In this document: positions 42,868 to 52,153 of the stretch, one piece after another
How the letters are laid out: each line of letters opens with the position of its first letter
Position numbering within the stretch: position 1 is the stretch's first letter
Origin: JAIQFV01 sp041494885
Lineage (GTDB): Bacteria; Acidobacteriota; Terriglobia; JAIQFV01
Length of the DNA stretch: 64,000 bases
Direction of reading: 5' to 3'
Assembly (NCBI GenBank): GCA_041494885.1
Contig: JBGQBO010000005.1
Coordinates: 104,218-168,217, forward strand
The notes under the pieces: model-generated
The model's input: only the letters and a program-made list of their open reading frames with translations
Databases searched by the model: none
What the model was told of the DNA's origin: nothing
Translations under genes and position numbers: made by a program

Positions 42868-45276
42868 TTAATTCCTCAGCGGCTTGCCGGTCTTGAGAGT
42901 GTGCTGAATGCGTTCGAGCGTCTTGCGCTCGCTGCACAGACTCAAAAAAGCTTCACGCTCCAGGTCAAGCAGATACTGTTCGCTGACCCTTTGTCTTGAG
43001 CTGAGCTCGCCGCCGCAGAGGATCGTGGCCAGCCGGGTTCCCACCTTCACATCGTGCTCACTGACAAACCCGGACTGATGCATCAAATAAAGTCCCAGTT
43101 TCAGAGTCGCAAGGGCTGAGCTGCCGGGCACGGGAACATCGGTCCGAGGCCGGGAAGGGACATAGCCTTCCCTGACCATTTCAAGGACTGCTTGTTTGGC
43201 TTCCGCGATCAGCCGATCGCGGTTCATGACGATGCGGTCGCTCGCGCGCAAGAAGCCCATCTGCCGGGCCTCGGCGGCGCTGGTTGCGACTTTTGCCATG
43301 CCGATGGTCTCAAACACCTGTTTCACAAAGGAAAACAAATCGACATCCTCACTCTTCCCGACGCGATCGAGGTGCCGGATCAAAAACTCTTTCGTACCAC
43401 CGCCTGCCGGCACCAAACCCACGCCCACCTCCACCAGGCCGATGTAAGTTTCCGCCAAAGCGCAGACGCGGTCCCCATGCAGCGTCACCTCACATCCGCC
43501 GCCCAGCGTCATCCCAAACGGGGCCACCACAACGGGCTTGGAAGAATAACGCAAGGACATATTGGCATTCTGGAAGGCGCGTACCATCAGATCAACCTCA
43601 TCCCACTCCCCCTCCTGGGCGGCCAGCAGGAGCATCACGAGATTGGCGCCGACCGAAAAGTTCTCCCCTTGATTCCCGATCACCAGCCCCTCGAAGTTCT
43701 TGTCGACTTCACGAAGTGCGTGCTGCATCATCTGCACGGTATCTCCCCCAATGGCGTTCATCTTGGAGTGAAACTCCACGCAGGCCACGCCCTCTCCCAG
43801 GTCGATGAGGCTGGCACCGGGATTGGTGCGGATGACTTTGGCGCGATCCTTCAGAGCGCGCAGAAGGAGAAGGCCGGGTTTCTCGGCGATGGGTTGATGA
43901 CTCCGCGAGCCGAGGTCGAAATAGAATCGTTGCCCCTGGCGGCTCTCATAGAAGTGCGGCCGGCCGGAAGAGAGCAGCAATTCCACGAGGGGAGGGATTT
44001 CTTTTCCCTCTGCCTTCATCCGCGACACCGATGCTTCAATCCCAATCGCGTCCCAAACCTCGAACGGCCCTAATTCCCAGTTGAACCCCCAGCGCAAGGC
44101 CTGGTCGATGGACACGATATCATCGGTAATTTCAGGAATGTGCCGGGCGGCATAAAGCAGCGTGTCGCTCAGGGTTTTCCAGATGAAGGTCCCGGCGCGA
44201 TCTTTGGTCAACACGATAGATCGGAGGCGCTCCTCCACATTTTCGATGGCCTTGCTTGCTTCAAGGGAGTCGAACTTCACCTTGACGCGCGGACTGTATT
44301 GCATCGTTTTGTAATCGAGCGCCAGCACCTCGTCGCCTTCGGCGGTTCTCTTCTTCTTATAAAAGCCCTGTTTTGCCTTGTCGCCAAACCATCGGTTAGT
44401 GAGCATCTGTTGAATGAACTGGGGAAGGACAAAGACCTCCCGGGCCTGGTCGTCGGGCGCGTTAATGAACATATTCTGGGCGACGTGGGAGAAGACATCG
44501 AGTCCGACCAGGTCCAAAGTGCGAAACGATGCCGTCTTGGGGCGCCCCAACGCTGCCCCGGTCATCGCGTCCACCTCTTCAATCCTGTACCCCTCTTCCA
44601 GCATGACCTGGATCGTGCGCATCATTCCATACGTCCCGATCCGGTTGGCAATAAAAGCGGGGGTGTCGTGACACAAGACGACCCCTTTGCCCAAACCCTG
44701 GTCGCAGAAGGACGCCAGGATCTCGATGACCTCCGGCTTTGTTTCCGGAGTGGGGATCAATTCCATCAGCTTCATGTACCGCGGCGGGTTAAAGAAATGC
44801 GTTCCCGCCCAATGCTGGCGAAATTCCTCTGAAAACGGGGCCACGATTTTCGCAACAGACAGGCCCGAAGTATTGGAACTGACAAGCGTCCCCGGCCGGC
44901 GAACTGCCTCCACCCTCCCCAGCAGCTGTTGCTTGATGTCGATATTCTCGGCAACCGCCTCGATGATCCAGTCCACTTCTGCACACCAGCCGAGATGATC
45001 TTCAAAATTGCCGATGCGCACCCGGGCGGCGTTTTCAGGAAGGAAGAAAGCGGCAGGCTTCATTTTCAGCGCCGTCTCGAGCCCCCGTCGGGCCAGGCGA
45101 TTCCGCACCCCGGGATCCTCCCGCGTCAGCCCGCGGGACTTTTCGTCGCCCTCCAGTTCAGCCGGAATCATATCGAGCAAGACGCATTCAACTCCGGCGT
45201 TCGCCAGATGGGCGGCGATCTGTGATCCCATCGTTCCCGCACCCAGGACCGCTACCTTCAATATGCGATGTTGCAT
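42868..45276 (-). CDS. Bifunctional 3-hydroxyacyl-CoA dehydrogenase / enoyl-CoA hydratase
   Basis: This 802-residue enzyme covers the two middle beta-oxidation steps. The dehydrogenase comes first (GAGTMGSQIAAHLANAG NAD loop at the N-terminus; SSNTSGLSVAKI; HWAGTHFFNPPRYMKLMELI; KTASFRTLDLVGLDVFSH). The hydratase follows (SVGANLVMLLLAAQEGEWDE; GMTLGGGCEVTLHGDR; GLVEVGVGLVPAGGGTKE). This order is the reverse of Escherichia coli FadB and matches the FadN-type enzymes. The start at 45276 has GAGAGGAA upstream. A FadR box 53-70 bases before the start codon implies repression in the absence of long-chain acyl-CoA. It is the first gene of the operon with thiolase and acyl-CoA dehydrogenase. Confidence 0.95.
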   Translation of the reverse strand: MQHRILKVAVLGAGTMGSQIAAHLANAGVECVLLDMIPAELEGDEKSRGLTREDPGVRNRLARRGLETALKMKPAAFFLPENAARVRIGNFEDHLGWCAEVDWIIEAVAENIDIKQQLLGRVEAVRRPGTLVSSNTSGLSVAKIVAPFSEEFRQHWAGTHFFNPPRYMKLMELIPTPETKPEVIEILASFCDQGLGKGVVLCHDTPAFIANRIGTYGMMRTIQVMLEEGYRIEEVDAMTGAALGRPKTASFRTLDLVGLDVFSHVAQNMFINAPDDQAREVFVLPQFIQQMLTNRWFGDKAKQGFYKKKRTAEGDEVLALDYKTMQYSPRVKVKFDSLEASKAIENVEERLRSIVLTKDRAGTFIWKTLSDTLLYAARHIPEITDDIVSIDQALRWGFNWELGPFEVWDAIGIEASVSRMKAEGKEIPPLVELLLSSGRPHFYESRQGQRFYFDLGSRSHQPIAEKPGLLLLRALKDRAKVIRTNPGASLIDLGEGVACVEFHSKMNAIGGDTVQMMQHALREVDKNFEGLVIGNQGENFSVGANLVMLLLAAQEGEWDEVDLMVRAFQNANMSLRYSSKPVVVAPFGMTLGGGCEVTLHGDRVCALAETYIGLVEVGVGLVPAGGGTKEFLIRHLDRVGKSEDVDLFSFVKQVFETIGMAKVATSAAEARQMGFLRASDRIVMNRDRLIAEAKQAVLEMVREGYVPSRPRTDVPVPGSSALATLKLGLYLMHQSGFVSEHDVKVGTRLATILCGGELSSRQRVSEQYLLDLEREAFLSLCSERKTLERIQHTLKTGKPLRN

Positions 45277-45328
45277 GCGTGATTCCTCTCCCGCGACCTG
45301 ATAGTCCAACCCCACAATCTTGTACAAA

Positions 45329-45346
45329 TGAATGAATGCTCATTCA
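45329..45346. promoter_or_regulatory. FadR (TetR-family) operator before the beta-oxidation operon
   Basis: TGAATGAATGCTCATTCA matches the Bacillus FadR consensus TGAATGAMTANTCATTCA at every defined position but one and is palindromic. It lies about 53 bases upstream of the HAD/ECH start. The matching regulator gene is at 47198-47887. Confidence 0.8.
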
Positions 45347-45399
45347 TTTTCGCATAACCCCTCACAATTAGCCAGTCCCTCGCGAGCCAAATGCCTCCC

Positions 45400-47184
45400 C
45401 TATCCGTAGAGGCGGTCAATCTGCTCCCTGTAATGCGCTTCCACCACGTTTCGCTTCACCTTCATCGTGGGAGTCAGCTCACCGGACTCGATGGTGAAAT
45501 CGCTCGATAACAATGCGATTTTCTTGATGCGTTCGAAACTGGCCAGTTCAGGGGTGGCGGCATTGATCTCTTTAAGGACGAAATCCGCAATTTCAGGATT
45601 CTTCACCAGATCTTCCCGCGATTGAAACGTGATCCCAGCCATGCGGGCATAGGCTTCAACCCTCTCAAAATTGGGCACCACGAGGGCGCTCACGTAATTC
45701 CTCCGATTGCCGACCACAATGATGTTTTGGACCACGCTGCAGGTTTTCAACTGGTTTTCAATATTCTGTGGGGCGACGTTCTTTCCTCCGGAGGTGACTA
45801 TCAAATCCTTCTTGCGATCGGTGATGCGCAGAAAACCCTCATCATCCATGACCCCGATATCGCCGGTGTGAAACCAGCCTCCTGTCATCACCTCGGCCGT
45901 TTCCTCGGGGTGGCGATAGTATCCCATCATGACCGAATCGCTCCGCGTCAGGATCTCTCCGTCTTCGGCAATGCTAACTTCGACTCCTCGGACGGGCTGG
46001 CCCACGGTCCCGAACTTAAAAGATTCATTCCGGTTGAAGGTGATGACCGGCGAGGTTTCTGTCAATCCATAACCTTCCAGGATAAGCAGCCCCGCTGCAT
46101 AAAAGAACTCCCCCAGCTCGCGGGCCAGCGGAGCGCCTCCGGAGAGAAAGAACCGGATGTGGCCACCGGTCCGCTCGCGGAATTTAGAAAAAACCAGCCG
46201 GTCCGCCAGGCGATGCCGCATTTCAAGCCATCCCCCCACTTGCTTCCTTGCCAGCTTTTGCTTCGCCCATTCCCGCCCCGTGCCGACGGCCCAATCAAAT
46301 ATCTTCTTTTGGACGGACGATGCGGAGGCGGCCCGCTCCTGGAGGCGCATGTACATTTTTTCATAGAGGCGAGGTACACTGGCCATGAACGTGGGGTGGA
46401 CCTCCATCATGTTGGCACCTACGGCGTCGATGGATTCGGCGTAAGCGATTGTCACTCCCTTGAAGAAGATCAAATAGTCGATCATGCGCTCGTAGATATG
46501 ACACAAGGGCAGAAGGCAGAGCGCAACATCCGTCGGGCCCATCTCGATCAGGCCATCGCAGGCCTCAATATTCGAGATAATATTCTTGTGGGAAAGCATG
46601 ACTCCTTTGGGATTTCCCGTCGTCCCGGAGGTGTAGATGAGCGTCGCCATGTCCTCGGGTTTTGACGCGCGACAAAGCTTTGCAAAAAGATCCGGCTCCT
46701 GCCGGCGTTTCTCTCGACCGAGAGCGCACACCGAGGAATAGCCCCTGATTCGCTCCCCATGCACGGGTGCCTCGTCCAGTAGGATGACCCACTGGAGCGA
46801 AGGGATCGCCTCAAGGATCGTTTTCACTTTCTCCAGTTGGGCCGCAGTGGAGACAATGATGGCCTTGGATTGGCTGTCCTCGAGAATGTACTGGATTTGC
46901 TTCGGAGGCAGGGTTGGATAGATGGGGACGTTGACGGCGCCGATCGCCAGAATAGCGTAATCAGAAATCGCCCAGCCGGGGCGGTTTTCACTGAGTAAGG
47001 CGATCCGGTCGCCTCGCGAAAGACCCAAGGCCCCCAGCCCGTGAGCCAGCTCCTCGACCGCCTGCCTCACCTCCTGGGTCGACAGGGACGCATAAACGCC
47101 TCCCACCTTGTGCATCAGCAGGTTCGGCTTGGGGACCGTAGTCGTGGTGTTAAGAAAGAGATCATTGAGAGTGCTGATGGGCAT
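45400..47184 (-). CDS. Long-chain fatty-acid--CoA ligase
   Basis: This 594-residue AMP-forming acyl-CoA synthetase activates fatty acids on entry. Motifs: the P-loop-like LIYTSGTTGNPKGVMLSHKN; GYGLTETSPVITFN; GWFHTGDIGVMDDEGFLRI; and DRKKDLIVTSGGKNVAPQNIE. The C-terminal lysine is in LTPTMKVKR. It follows the fadR-type regulator by 13 bases and both are on the minus strand, so they form one transcript. The stop at 45400 leaves 123 bases to the next gene, where the FadR box and promoter of the beta-oxidation operon lie. Confidence 0.95.
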   Translation of the reverse strand: MPISTLNDLFLNTTTTVPKPNLLMHKVGGVYASLSTQEVRQAVEELAHGLGALGLSRGDRIALLSENRPGWAISDYAILAIGAVNVPIYPTLPPKQIQYILEDSQSKAIIVSTAAQLEKVKTILEAIPSLQWVILLDEAPVHGERIRGYSSVCALGREKRRQEPDLFAKLCRASKPEDMATLIYTSGTTGNPKGVMLSHKNIISNIEACDGLIEMGPTDVALCLLPLCHIYERMIDYLIFFKGVTIAYAESIDAVGANMMEVHPTFMASVPRLYEKMYMRLQERAASASSVQKKIFDWAVGTGREWAKQKLARKQVGGWLEMRHRLADRLVFSKFRERTGGHIRFFLSGGAPLARELGEFFYAAGLLILEGYGLTETSPVITFNRNESFKFGTVGQPVRGVEVSIAEDGEILTRSDSVMMGYYRHPEETAEVMTGGWFHTGDIGVMDDEGFLRITDRKKDLIVTSGGKNVAPQNIENQLKTCSVVQNIIVVGNRRNYVSALVVPNFERVEAYARMAGITFQSREDLVKNPEIADFVLKEINAATPELASFERIKKIALLSSDFTIESGELTPTMKVKRNVVEAHYREQIDRLYG

Positions 47185-47197
47185 TGATCCCTCCGCC

Positions 47198-47887
47198 TCA
47201 AGAGGATCGTGAATTTCGACGACGAGTCATCTCCCCGCCCGGGATCTTCCGCAAACTCACCGGGGCAGGCTTCCTGGCAGCGGGAGCCTGCCTGCCCGCT
47301 TTCTCCAAGCCATCCACAAACAAGTCCACTACCGGGTCGGATAACGCCCCGAGATTGTAAGGATGCGGGCTGAGAATCCAGTTCGTCACCATTTCGTCCA
47401 GGGCGCCAAAGAAGCATTTTGTGACGATCTTTTCATTGAGTTCCTTTCGAAACCGGCCTGTGCGCTGGCCCTCTCGCACGACATTTCGGATGAGATCAAA
47501 GTAGTCTGCCAGCCGGGTCCTGGAGAAGCGGGACATGAACTTGGAACTGTGCCTCAGCTCAATTTGAAACACGATCGCCAACTCCCGGTTCCGCCCCAAA
47601 CTGTCGAGATGCAAAGCCGCCAGGCGACGCAGTTTTTCTACCACATCGCGGGTCGTCGCCAGGGTCTCAATGGCCCGGGTGACGAACTCTGACATGATTT
47701 GGTCAAACAGGGAGATCAGTAAATCATCTTTGTTTCGAAAATAGAGGTAAATGGTCCCGTCGGCGACCCCGGCTCGCCGGGCCACGTCGGAGACCTTGGA
47801 ATTGAAGAAACCGCTTCGGGCAAAAACGCGAATGGCCGCCTGCAGAATCTCCCTCCGTTTATCATTTTCCTTACGCGCCATCCTCAC
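47198..47887 (-). CDS. fadR: TetR-family fatty-acid regulator, FadR type
   Basis: This 229-residue repressor has helix-turn-helix KVSDVARRAGVADGTIYLYFRNKDDLLISLF, whose wording from GVADGTIYLYF to ISLF is nearly that of Bacillus subtilis FadR (YsiA). The C-terminal ligand domain also parallels it (LAIVFQIELRHSS, FFGALDEMVTNWIL, LSDPVVDLFVDGL). In that family long-chain acyl-CoA releases the repressor from DNA. Two boxes of the matching consensus lie nearby (45329, 48839), which strongly supports the assignment. A ~25-residue basic tail (RRRNSRSS) is extra. The start may be ATG 47881 instead of 47887. Confidence 0.9.
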   Translation of the reverse strand: MRMARKENDKRREILQAAIRVFARSGFFNSKVSDVARRAGVADGTIYLYFRNKDDLLISLFDQIMSEFVTRAIETLATTRDVVEKLRRLAALHLDSLGRNRELAIVFQIELRHSSKFMSRFSRTRLADYFDLIRNVVREGQRTGRFRKELNEKIVTKCFFGALDEMVTNWILSPHPYNLGALSDPVVDLFVDGLEKAGRQAPAARKPAPVSLRKIPGGEMTRRRNSRSS

Positions 47888-48028
47888 TCCGGACCCCCAA
47901 GCAACCTACACACCTCTACTTGAAAGGAAAATGGAGGCGCGGCAACGAACTTCATGGGTTGCCCCACGCGACTCTTCTCCCGATTACTTGCGCTGACCCC
48001 GGGCGGGTGAAGCGGGAACCGGAAGAGG

Positions 48029-48796
48029 CTATTTCTTGAAGTTTTTCTCAAGAAGCCTCTTGGCTTCCTCGACGTTTTCCTTGTGTTCAACCGCCCAGCG
48101 GGAATCCGGTTGCATGGTCAAAATCTCATCCAGTTGTGTCTTGGCGTCGCCTTTCCTGCCACTGTCCAGATAGGTTTCCGCCAGGTACAATTTTGTCAGC
48201 GAATTTCCCGGGGCGATCTTAAGAGACTTTTCCAACTCCTCCACGGAGCGCTTCTTATCTCCCCCCATCAGCCCGGGCACGCGGAAGTCCCACCGACCGA
48301 GTCCGCGCCAGGGCCCTCCCCCGTAATAGGTCCCGTCGAGTTGAGCGGCCTTTTCAAAGTTGGCCCGGATTTCCTTTCGCATTCCCATGCTGGAGAACAG
48401 GCCCTTGGTCTCCCCGTACATCCCCTGATTCGTGGCCAACCAGAAATATCCGGCAGCCTCATTCGGTTGCAGCTCAATCGCCTTTTTCGCGAAGTCAATG
48501 CCCCGCTGAAATAAGTCCAACTGCTGGCCCTGGGGGGAGCGCTTTCCCAGAAAGTAGTAATACTCTGCCAATCGAGCCGCAGCCTCGAAACTCTTGGGGT
48601 CGCTCTTAGTAACGTCGCTCGCCAAGCCGATGGCAAATTTGACCTTGGTGAGGTCTCCTCGCTCCGTGTAAAGCCTGTCGGCCTGCACGAGGCGGGGATC
48701 CAGCGCGCCGCGAGAGGAGTCGGACACTTGTGCAGAAGCCAGGCAAGCCATGCCAATCATCATCAAAAAAATCAAAAGCCCGATATGCTTACGCAT
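48029..48796 (-). CDS. Secreted TPR-repeat protein, FadR-regulated
   Basis: This protein has 255 residues from ATG 48796 with GGAGGAC upstream. The signal peptide MRKHIGLLIFLMMIGMACLA is cut near ASAQ. The mature part is helical with TPR-like units (AARLAEYYYFLGKRS.., AIELQPNEAAGYFWLATNQG, LEKSLKIAPGNSLTKLYLAE, AKTQLDEILTMQPDSRWAVE). A segment GGGPWRGLGRWDFRVPGLMG stands between units. Such proteins usually scaffold partners in the periplasm. The FadR box in its leader and its place between fadR and the FadL gene suggest a role in fatty-acid uptake, for example helping the FadL barrel; this is inference. Confidence 0.8.
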   Translation of the reverse strand: MRKHIGLLIFLMMIGMACLASAQVSDSSRGALDPRLVQADRLYTERGDLTKVKFAIGLASDVTKSDPKSFEAAARLAEYYYFLGKRSPQGQQLDLFQRGIDFAKKAIELQPNEAAGYFWLATNQGMYGETKGLFSSMGMRKEIRANFEKAAQLDGTYYGGGPWRGLGRWDFRVPGLMGGDKKRSVEELEKSLKIAPGNSLTKLYLAETYLDSGRKGDAKTQLDEILTMQPDSRWAVEHKENVEEAKRLLEKNFKK

Positions 48797-48838
48797 CGTC
48801 TGTCCTCCATGGAGTATTGAAACGGGGATGAATCGGAG

Positions 48839-48856
48839 TGAGTGAACATTCATTCA
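48839..48856. promoter_or_regulatory. FadR operator before the TPR gene
   Basis: TGAGTGAACATTCATTCA matches the FadR box consensus with two mismatches. It is 43-60 bases upstream of the TPR start codon. Confidence 0.7.
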
Positions 48857-49098
48857 GTTCCTCGATCGTCGTTCAATTCACCCATCGTAGATCTCGCTCT
48901 TTTCTATGAAATGCAGGGAACGGATGAAACCAGGTCGCAGGGATTGTTGGGATGCTGATCTCAACACACTGTTCACGCCAGGAGACGCGCCCGGACTTGA
49001 CAACTTCTGACGCCCGTCGCCCTGTCCGCAGGCCCTCACGGGATTCAGCGCTTTTCGAGGCCGACAAAGACGCCTGTCAATTCTTCAAAAGTAAAAAC

Positions 49099-49122
49099 GG
49101 CCCCGATTACGGAATCGGGGCC
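49099..49122 (-). terminator. Rho-independent terminator of the FadL-fusion gene
   Basis: A perfect 10-bp stem GGCCCCGATT / AATCGGGGCC with a 4-base loop lies about 62 bases after the stop at 49184. On the minus strand it is followed by GTTTTTAC. Confidence 0.75.
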
Positions 49123-49183
49123 GCCAGGGTGACTCAGTGACGAGGGGGTCAACCATAAGAATTCGCGCTGGGAACGCTCGACC

Positions 49184-51622
49184 TCATTTCGGCTTTGTTC
49201 CCTCCGGATAGAACATGATCTCGATGCGCCGGTTTTTCTTCTTTTCTTCGTCCGTGGTCCCCTTCACCGGTGTCGCTGCCTCGGCTCCGATGCGGTTGGC
49301 ATCGAGCTTCTTTTCCTTGACCAGATACGCTTTGGTGGCCTCAGCCCGCCGTTTCGCCAGCGCCTTGGCTGCCGTCTCGGAACGATCTGAGAATCCCGTA
49401 ATGGTCAACGAGGAACCCGGATCATTCTGCATCTTCAGGGTCACATCGTCAAGGCAAGCCTTGTCGACGTTGTTGATTCGCGATGAATTGCCGGGGAACC
49501 CTGCACTCAAGCAGGAGACGGGCTCGGGCTTGGGTTTGGGGGCGGCGTTGACTTGAAGCGTCGTGGAGCAGCGGGCGGTGCCTCCGCGGCCGTCACTCAC
49601 CTCGACCGAGACCATAACTGTGGAACCCGCCGCTGCACCCGCAGAATCGTAGGTGACATCGGCCCCACTCCCCACGATGCGGCCAGCGCTGGCAGACCAC
49701 GCATAGGTGAGGGGATCCCCATCCGGATCACTCGCGCGCGCATGGACTTTCGTCGACTCACCCTCGATCAACGTCGTCCGGTCGGCGCTGCAGGTCACCG
49801 TCGGGTTTTGGTTCGGCTTGGGCGGGGCTTCCACCGTCACGTTCACCGAACACATCGCCTGATTGCCCTTCTTGTCCGCCACCTTCGCAGTCACCACGTA
49901 CGTTCCCGGGGCAGCATCGGTGGAATCAAACACCACGTTCGAACCGGTCCCGCTGACCTTGCCCCCATTGGAGGACCAGTTATAACTGACAGAATCGAGA
50001 TCAAAATCGGAAATCAGGGCAGTCACCTGGGTCGTTTTTCCCTGCATGATCGAAGGGGACTGCACCGTGCAGGTTGCCCCAGGATGGTAGATCACCGGCG
50101 TCACCTTTTCCTTCGCCGGGTTAATGTTAAAGCCCACGCCAAAGACGTTGGCAAATCCATCCCAACGGCCGGCCAATCCGAGGGCCACATTGGTCGCCGT
50201 GGCTACCGTTCGCTTGGTGAAGAACAAAGCCAGATAATTCAGATCCATGGTCGTCTCAAACGGGAGAATCCTGGGCATGGGTAGTGAAACGCCCGCGGTC
50301 AGCCCGTGACGATTGGAGTCGGGTTGAAGAATACCCACATCCTTCGCCGGCAGGGGGGAGAGATCGTAGTAGTAACCAAAGCGATACGTCAGCGAATCGC
50401 TGTGTTTGTGTTCCACGCCAAAACGGTACTGGAGCGAAGGTCGATTGTTAATGGGAATGATGCGGTCCTGTAACGCCAGGGTGTGCGTCCCGAAATTGAT
50501 TGGGAAATTCTTTACCGTGCGATAGTCCTGCATCACAAAGTCAAAAGCCAACTCCGTGTTTTTCAACGAATGGTTGGAAATTCCGAAGATGTAGGTTGGG
50601 GGAAGCTTCAAAACAGCACTCGCTGCGACCTCCGCCGGAAACAGCTGAGCCAGGGCTCCGCCGATGAAGGGAGTAATAGGGGTCGCGGGAGCAAAACCAA
50701 AATTCGATTTTCCATTAATATGGAGCGTGATGGGGGAGCGATAACTGAAGGCGAGATTGGTGTTGTAACGCGGAATCTTGACCAGGATGCCCGCGTTGCC
50801 GCCCACGTCGGTGGCTTCGCCTGTCAACCTCGCACGGCCCTCTGGAAGAAGCGCGACGACCGCTCGCGCGGCCGCGGCAGGATTGGTCGCGAAATCCTGG
50901 GGAAACAACTGTTGCGCAAAAGCCCCTCCCAAAGCCAGCGTCCCGGGATCGTCCGGTTGAAGAAAGCTCTGCTCGAGGGTGACATCCGCATGCGCGACGT
51001 CAAAACCAAAACCCAGATAGACATTGGGAGTGACCTCGATTCCCATGGTGGGATTGTGCATGGTGACATTGAGAATCGCGCGAGTGCTTGCAAAACGGCC
51101 TGGATACCGGTAACTGAATTTTTGCCCGTTCTGAATCAGCACCACCGGCTGCGCATCATTCCGGAAATTGGTGAAGTCGGTCTGAAGGGCGAAGGGAAAA
51201 TAGATGCCATAACCGAGAGTCACACGATTCTTGATGGACTGCGTCAGATACATGGCTGCGGGGAAAAAGGCATTGTTGGAAATCTCGCCATCAAATCCAC
51301 GATCCGGGGTCAGCAGGGTGGTGTGGAAAAATCGCTCCGTGGGACCGGGGAGCGCCGGGTCGGGGTGAAACCGCACCAGAGCGGGATTGATCACACTCAA
51401 GCCGGATGAAAAATGCGTCCCCTTCAATTGTCCGATTCCCGCGGGGTTGTAAAAAATCGCGGTGGCATCGTCCGCCGTCGCTGCGAAAGCACCGCCGCGG
51501 CCGATGGCACGAACACTTTGTTCGTAGATCGTAAAACCCGACGCAAAAACCAGAGAAACACTTGAAAATAGAAAAATCGCCACCATGAACAAGTAGAGCA
51601 CTTTTCGCGTCTTGCCGCTCAT
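49184..51622 (-). CDS. FadL-type outer-membrane fatty-acid channel fused to two PKD-like domains and an OmpA C-terminal domain
   Basis: This protein has 812 residues from ATG 51622 (AGGAGGAA upstream). The signal peptide is followed by the FadL hallmark SGFTIYEQSVRAIGRGGAFA and ATAIFYNPAGIGQLKG. Residues to about 507 form the barrel. Residues ~516-598 and ~606-693 are PKD-like beta domains (ISDFDLDSVSYNWSSNGG; ASDPDGDPLTYAWSASAG). Residues ~700-812 are an OmpA-type peptidoglycan-binding domain (LTITGFSDRSETAAKALAKR, then KKNRRIEIMFYPEG). FadL alone has about 440 residues, so the fusion is unusual. It likely anchors a fatty-acid channel to the cell wall. No FadR box was seen directly before it. 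Confidence 0.9.
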   Translation of the reverse strand: MSGKTRKVLYLFMVAIFLFSSVSLVFASGFTIYEQSVRAIGRGGAFAATADDATAIFYNPAGIGQLKGTHFSSGLSVINPALVRFHPDPALPGPTERFFHTTLLTPDRGFDGEISNNAFFPAAMYLTQSIKNRVTLGYGIYFPFALQTDFTNFRNDAQPVVLIQNGQKFSYRYPGRFASTRAILNVTMHNPTMGIEVTPNVYLGFGFDVAHADVTLEQSFLQPDDPGTLALGGAFAQQLFPQDFATNPAAAARAVVALLPEGRARLTGEATDVGGNAGILVKIPRYNTNLAFSYRSPITLHINGKSNFGFAPATPITPFIGGALAQLFPAEVAASAVLKLPPTYIFGISNHSLKNTELAFDFVMQDYRTVKNFPINFGTHTLALQDRIIPINNRPSLQYRFGVEHKHSDSLTYRFGYYYDLSPLPAKDVGILQPDSNRHGLTAGVSLPMPRILPFETTMDLNYLALFFTKRTVATATNVALGLAGRWDGFANVFGVGFNINPAKEKVTPVIYHPGATCTVQSPSIMQGKTTQVTALISDFDLDSVSYNWSSNGGKVSGTGSNVVFDSTDAAPGTYVVTAKVADKKGNQAMCSVNVTVEAPPKPNQNPTVTCSADRTTLIEGESTKVHARASDPDGDPLTYAWSASAGRIVGSGADVTYDSAGAAAGSTVMVSVEVSDGRGGTARCSTTLQVNAAPKPKPEPVSCLSAGFPGNSSRINNVDKACLDDVTLKMQNDPGSSLTITGFSDRSETAAKALAKRRAEATKAYLVKEKKLDANRIGAEAATPVKGTTDEEKKKNRRIEIMFYPEGTKPK

Positions 51623-52153
51623 GAGCTTCCTCCTAAATCGAATCCATTCGGGTTCCAAGGGTGGGAGTGAGATGGGCGTAGCCCCAATTGCAGCATCTGT
51701 GATCCAGAGACCACCTGCCAGTGCTCCTACGCCGGCAACGCCCGGGAGAACTTACAGGAAAACAAGCCATCAAAAGCCTCCAAGGATGTTTCCAGGACCT
51801 ACCATAGACAATGCCTGATCGGGGCATTTTGAAGGGGAGCAAGACAGCGATCAGAACTCGCAGTCTTAGGCCGCCAGGTGCGGCGGACTGGGGAGCGATG
51901 ACTGCTTGGTGCTAAATCTTTGCCGGGGTATATTTCAGTCGATTTTAGAACCGTGCAACGCTAATATATTGAATCATTAAGGCAAGTGTCAAGGGGTTTT
52001 GCGAATGCACCATGATAAGGACTCACCCCGCTTCTTGACGCATCCAAATCACCTCCGGTAATATGGATTCTTCGTTGGCGGTTTTTGTTCATTTAGTTCC
52101 TCCACGATCGAATCGGGAGGCCACGCTCAAGCGCATCACGGGTACGTTCAACC
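51623..52153. other. Gene-free divergent region upstream of FadL fusion and dehydrogenase pair
   Basis: These 531 bases hold no convincing gene. An AT-rich section near 51940-51990 (TTTTAGAACCG..TAATATATTGAATCATTAAG) could hold promoters. I found no clear operator. Confidence 0.45.

Noticed and set aside
43192..44073. 293-codon plus-strand frame opposite the HAD/ECH gene
   Set aside because: Antisense shadow rich in His/Gln; the minus-strand enzyme is unambiguous.
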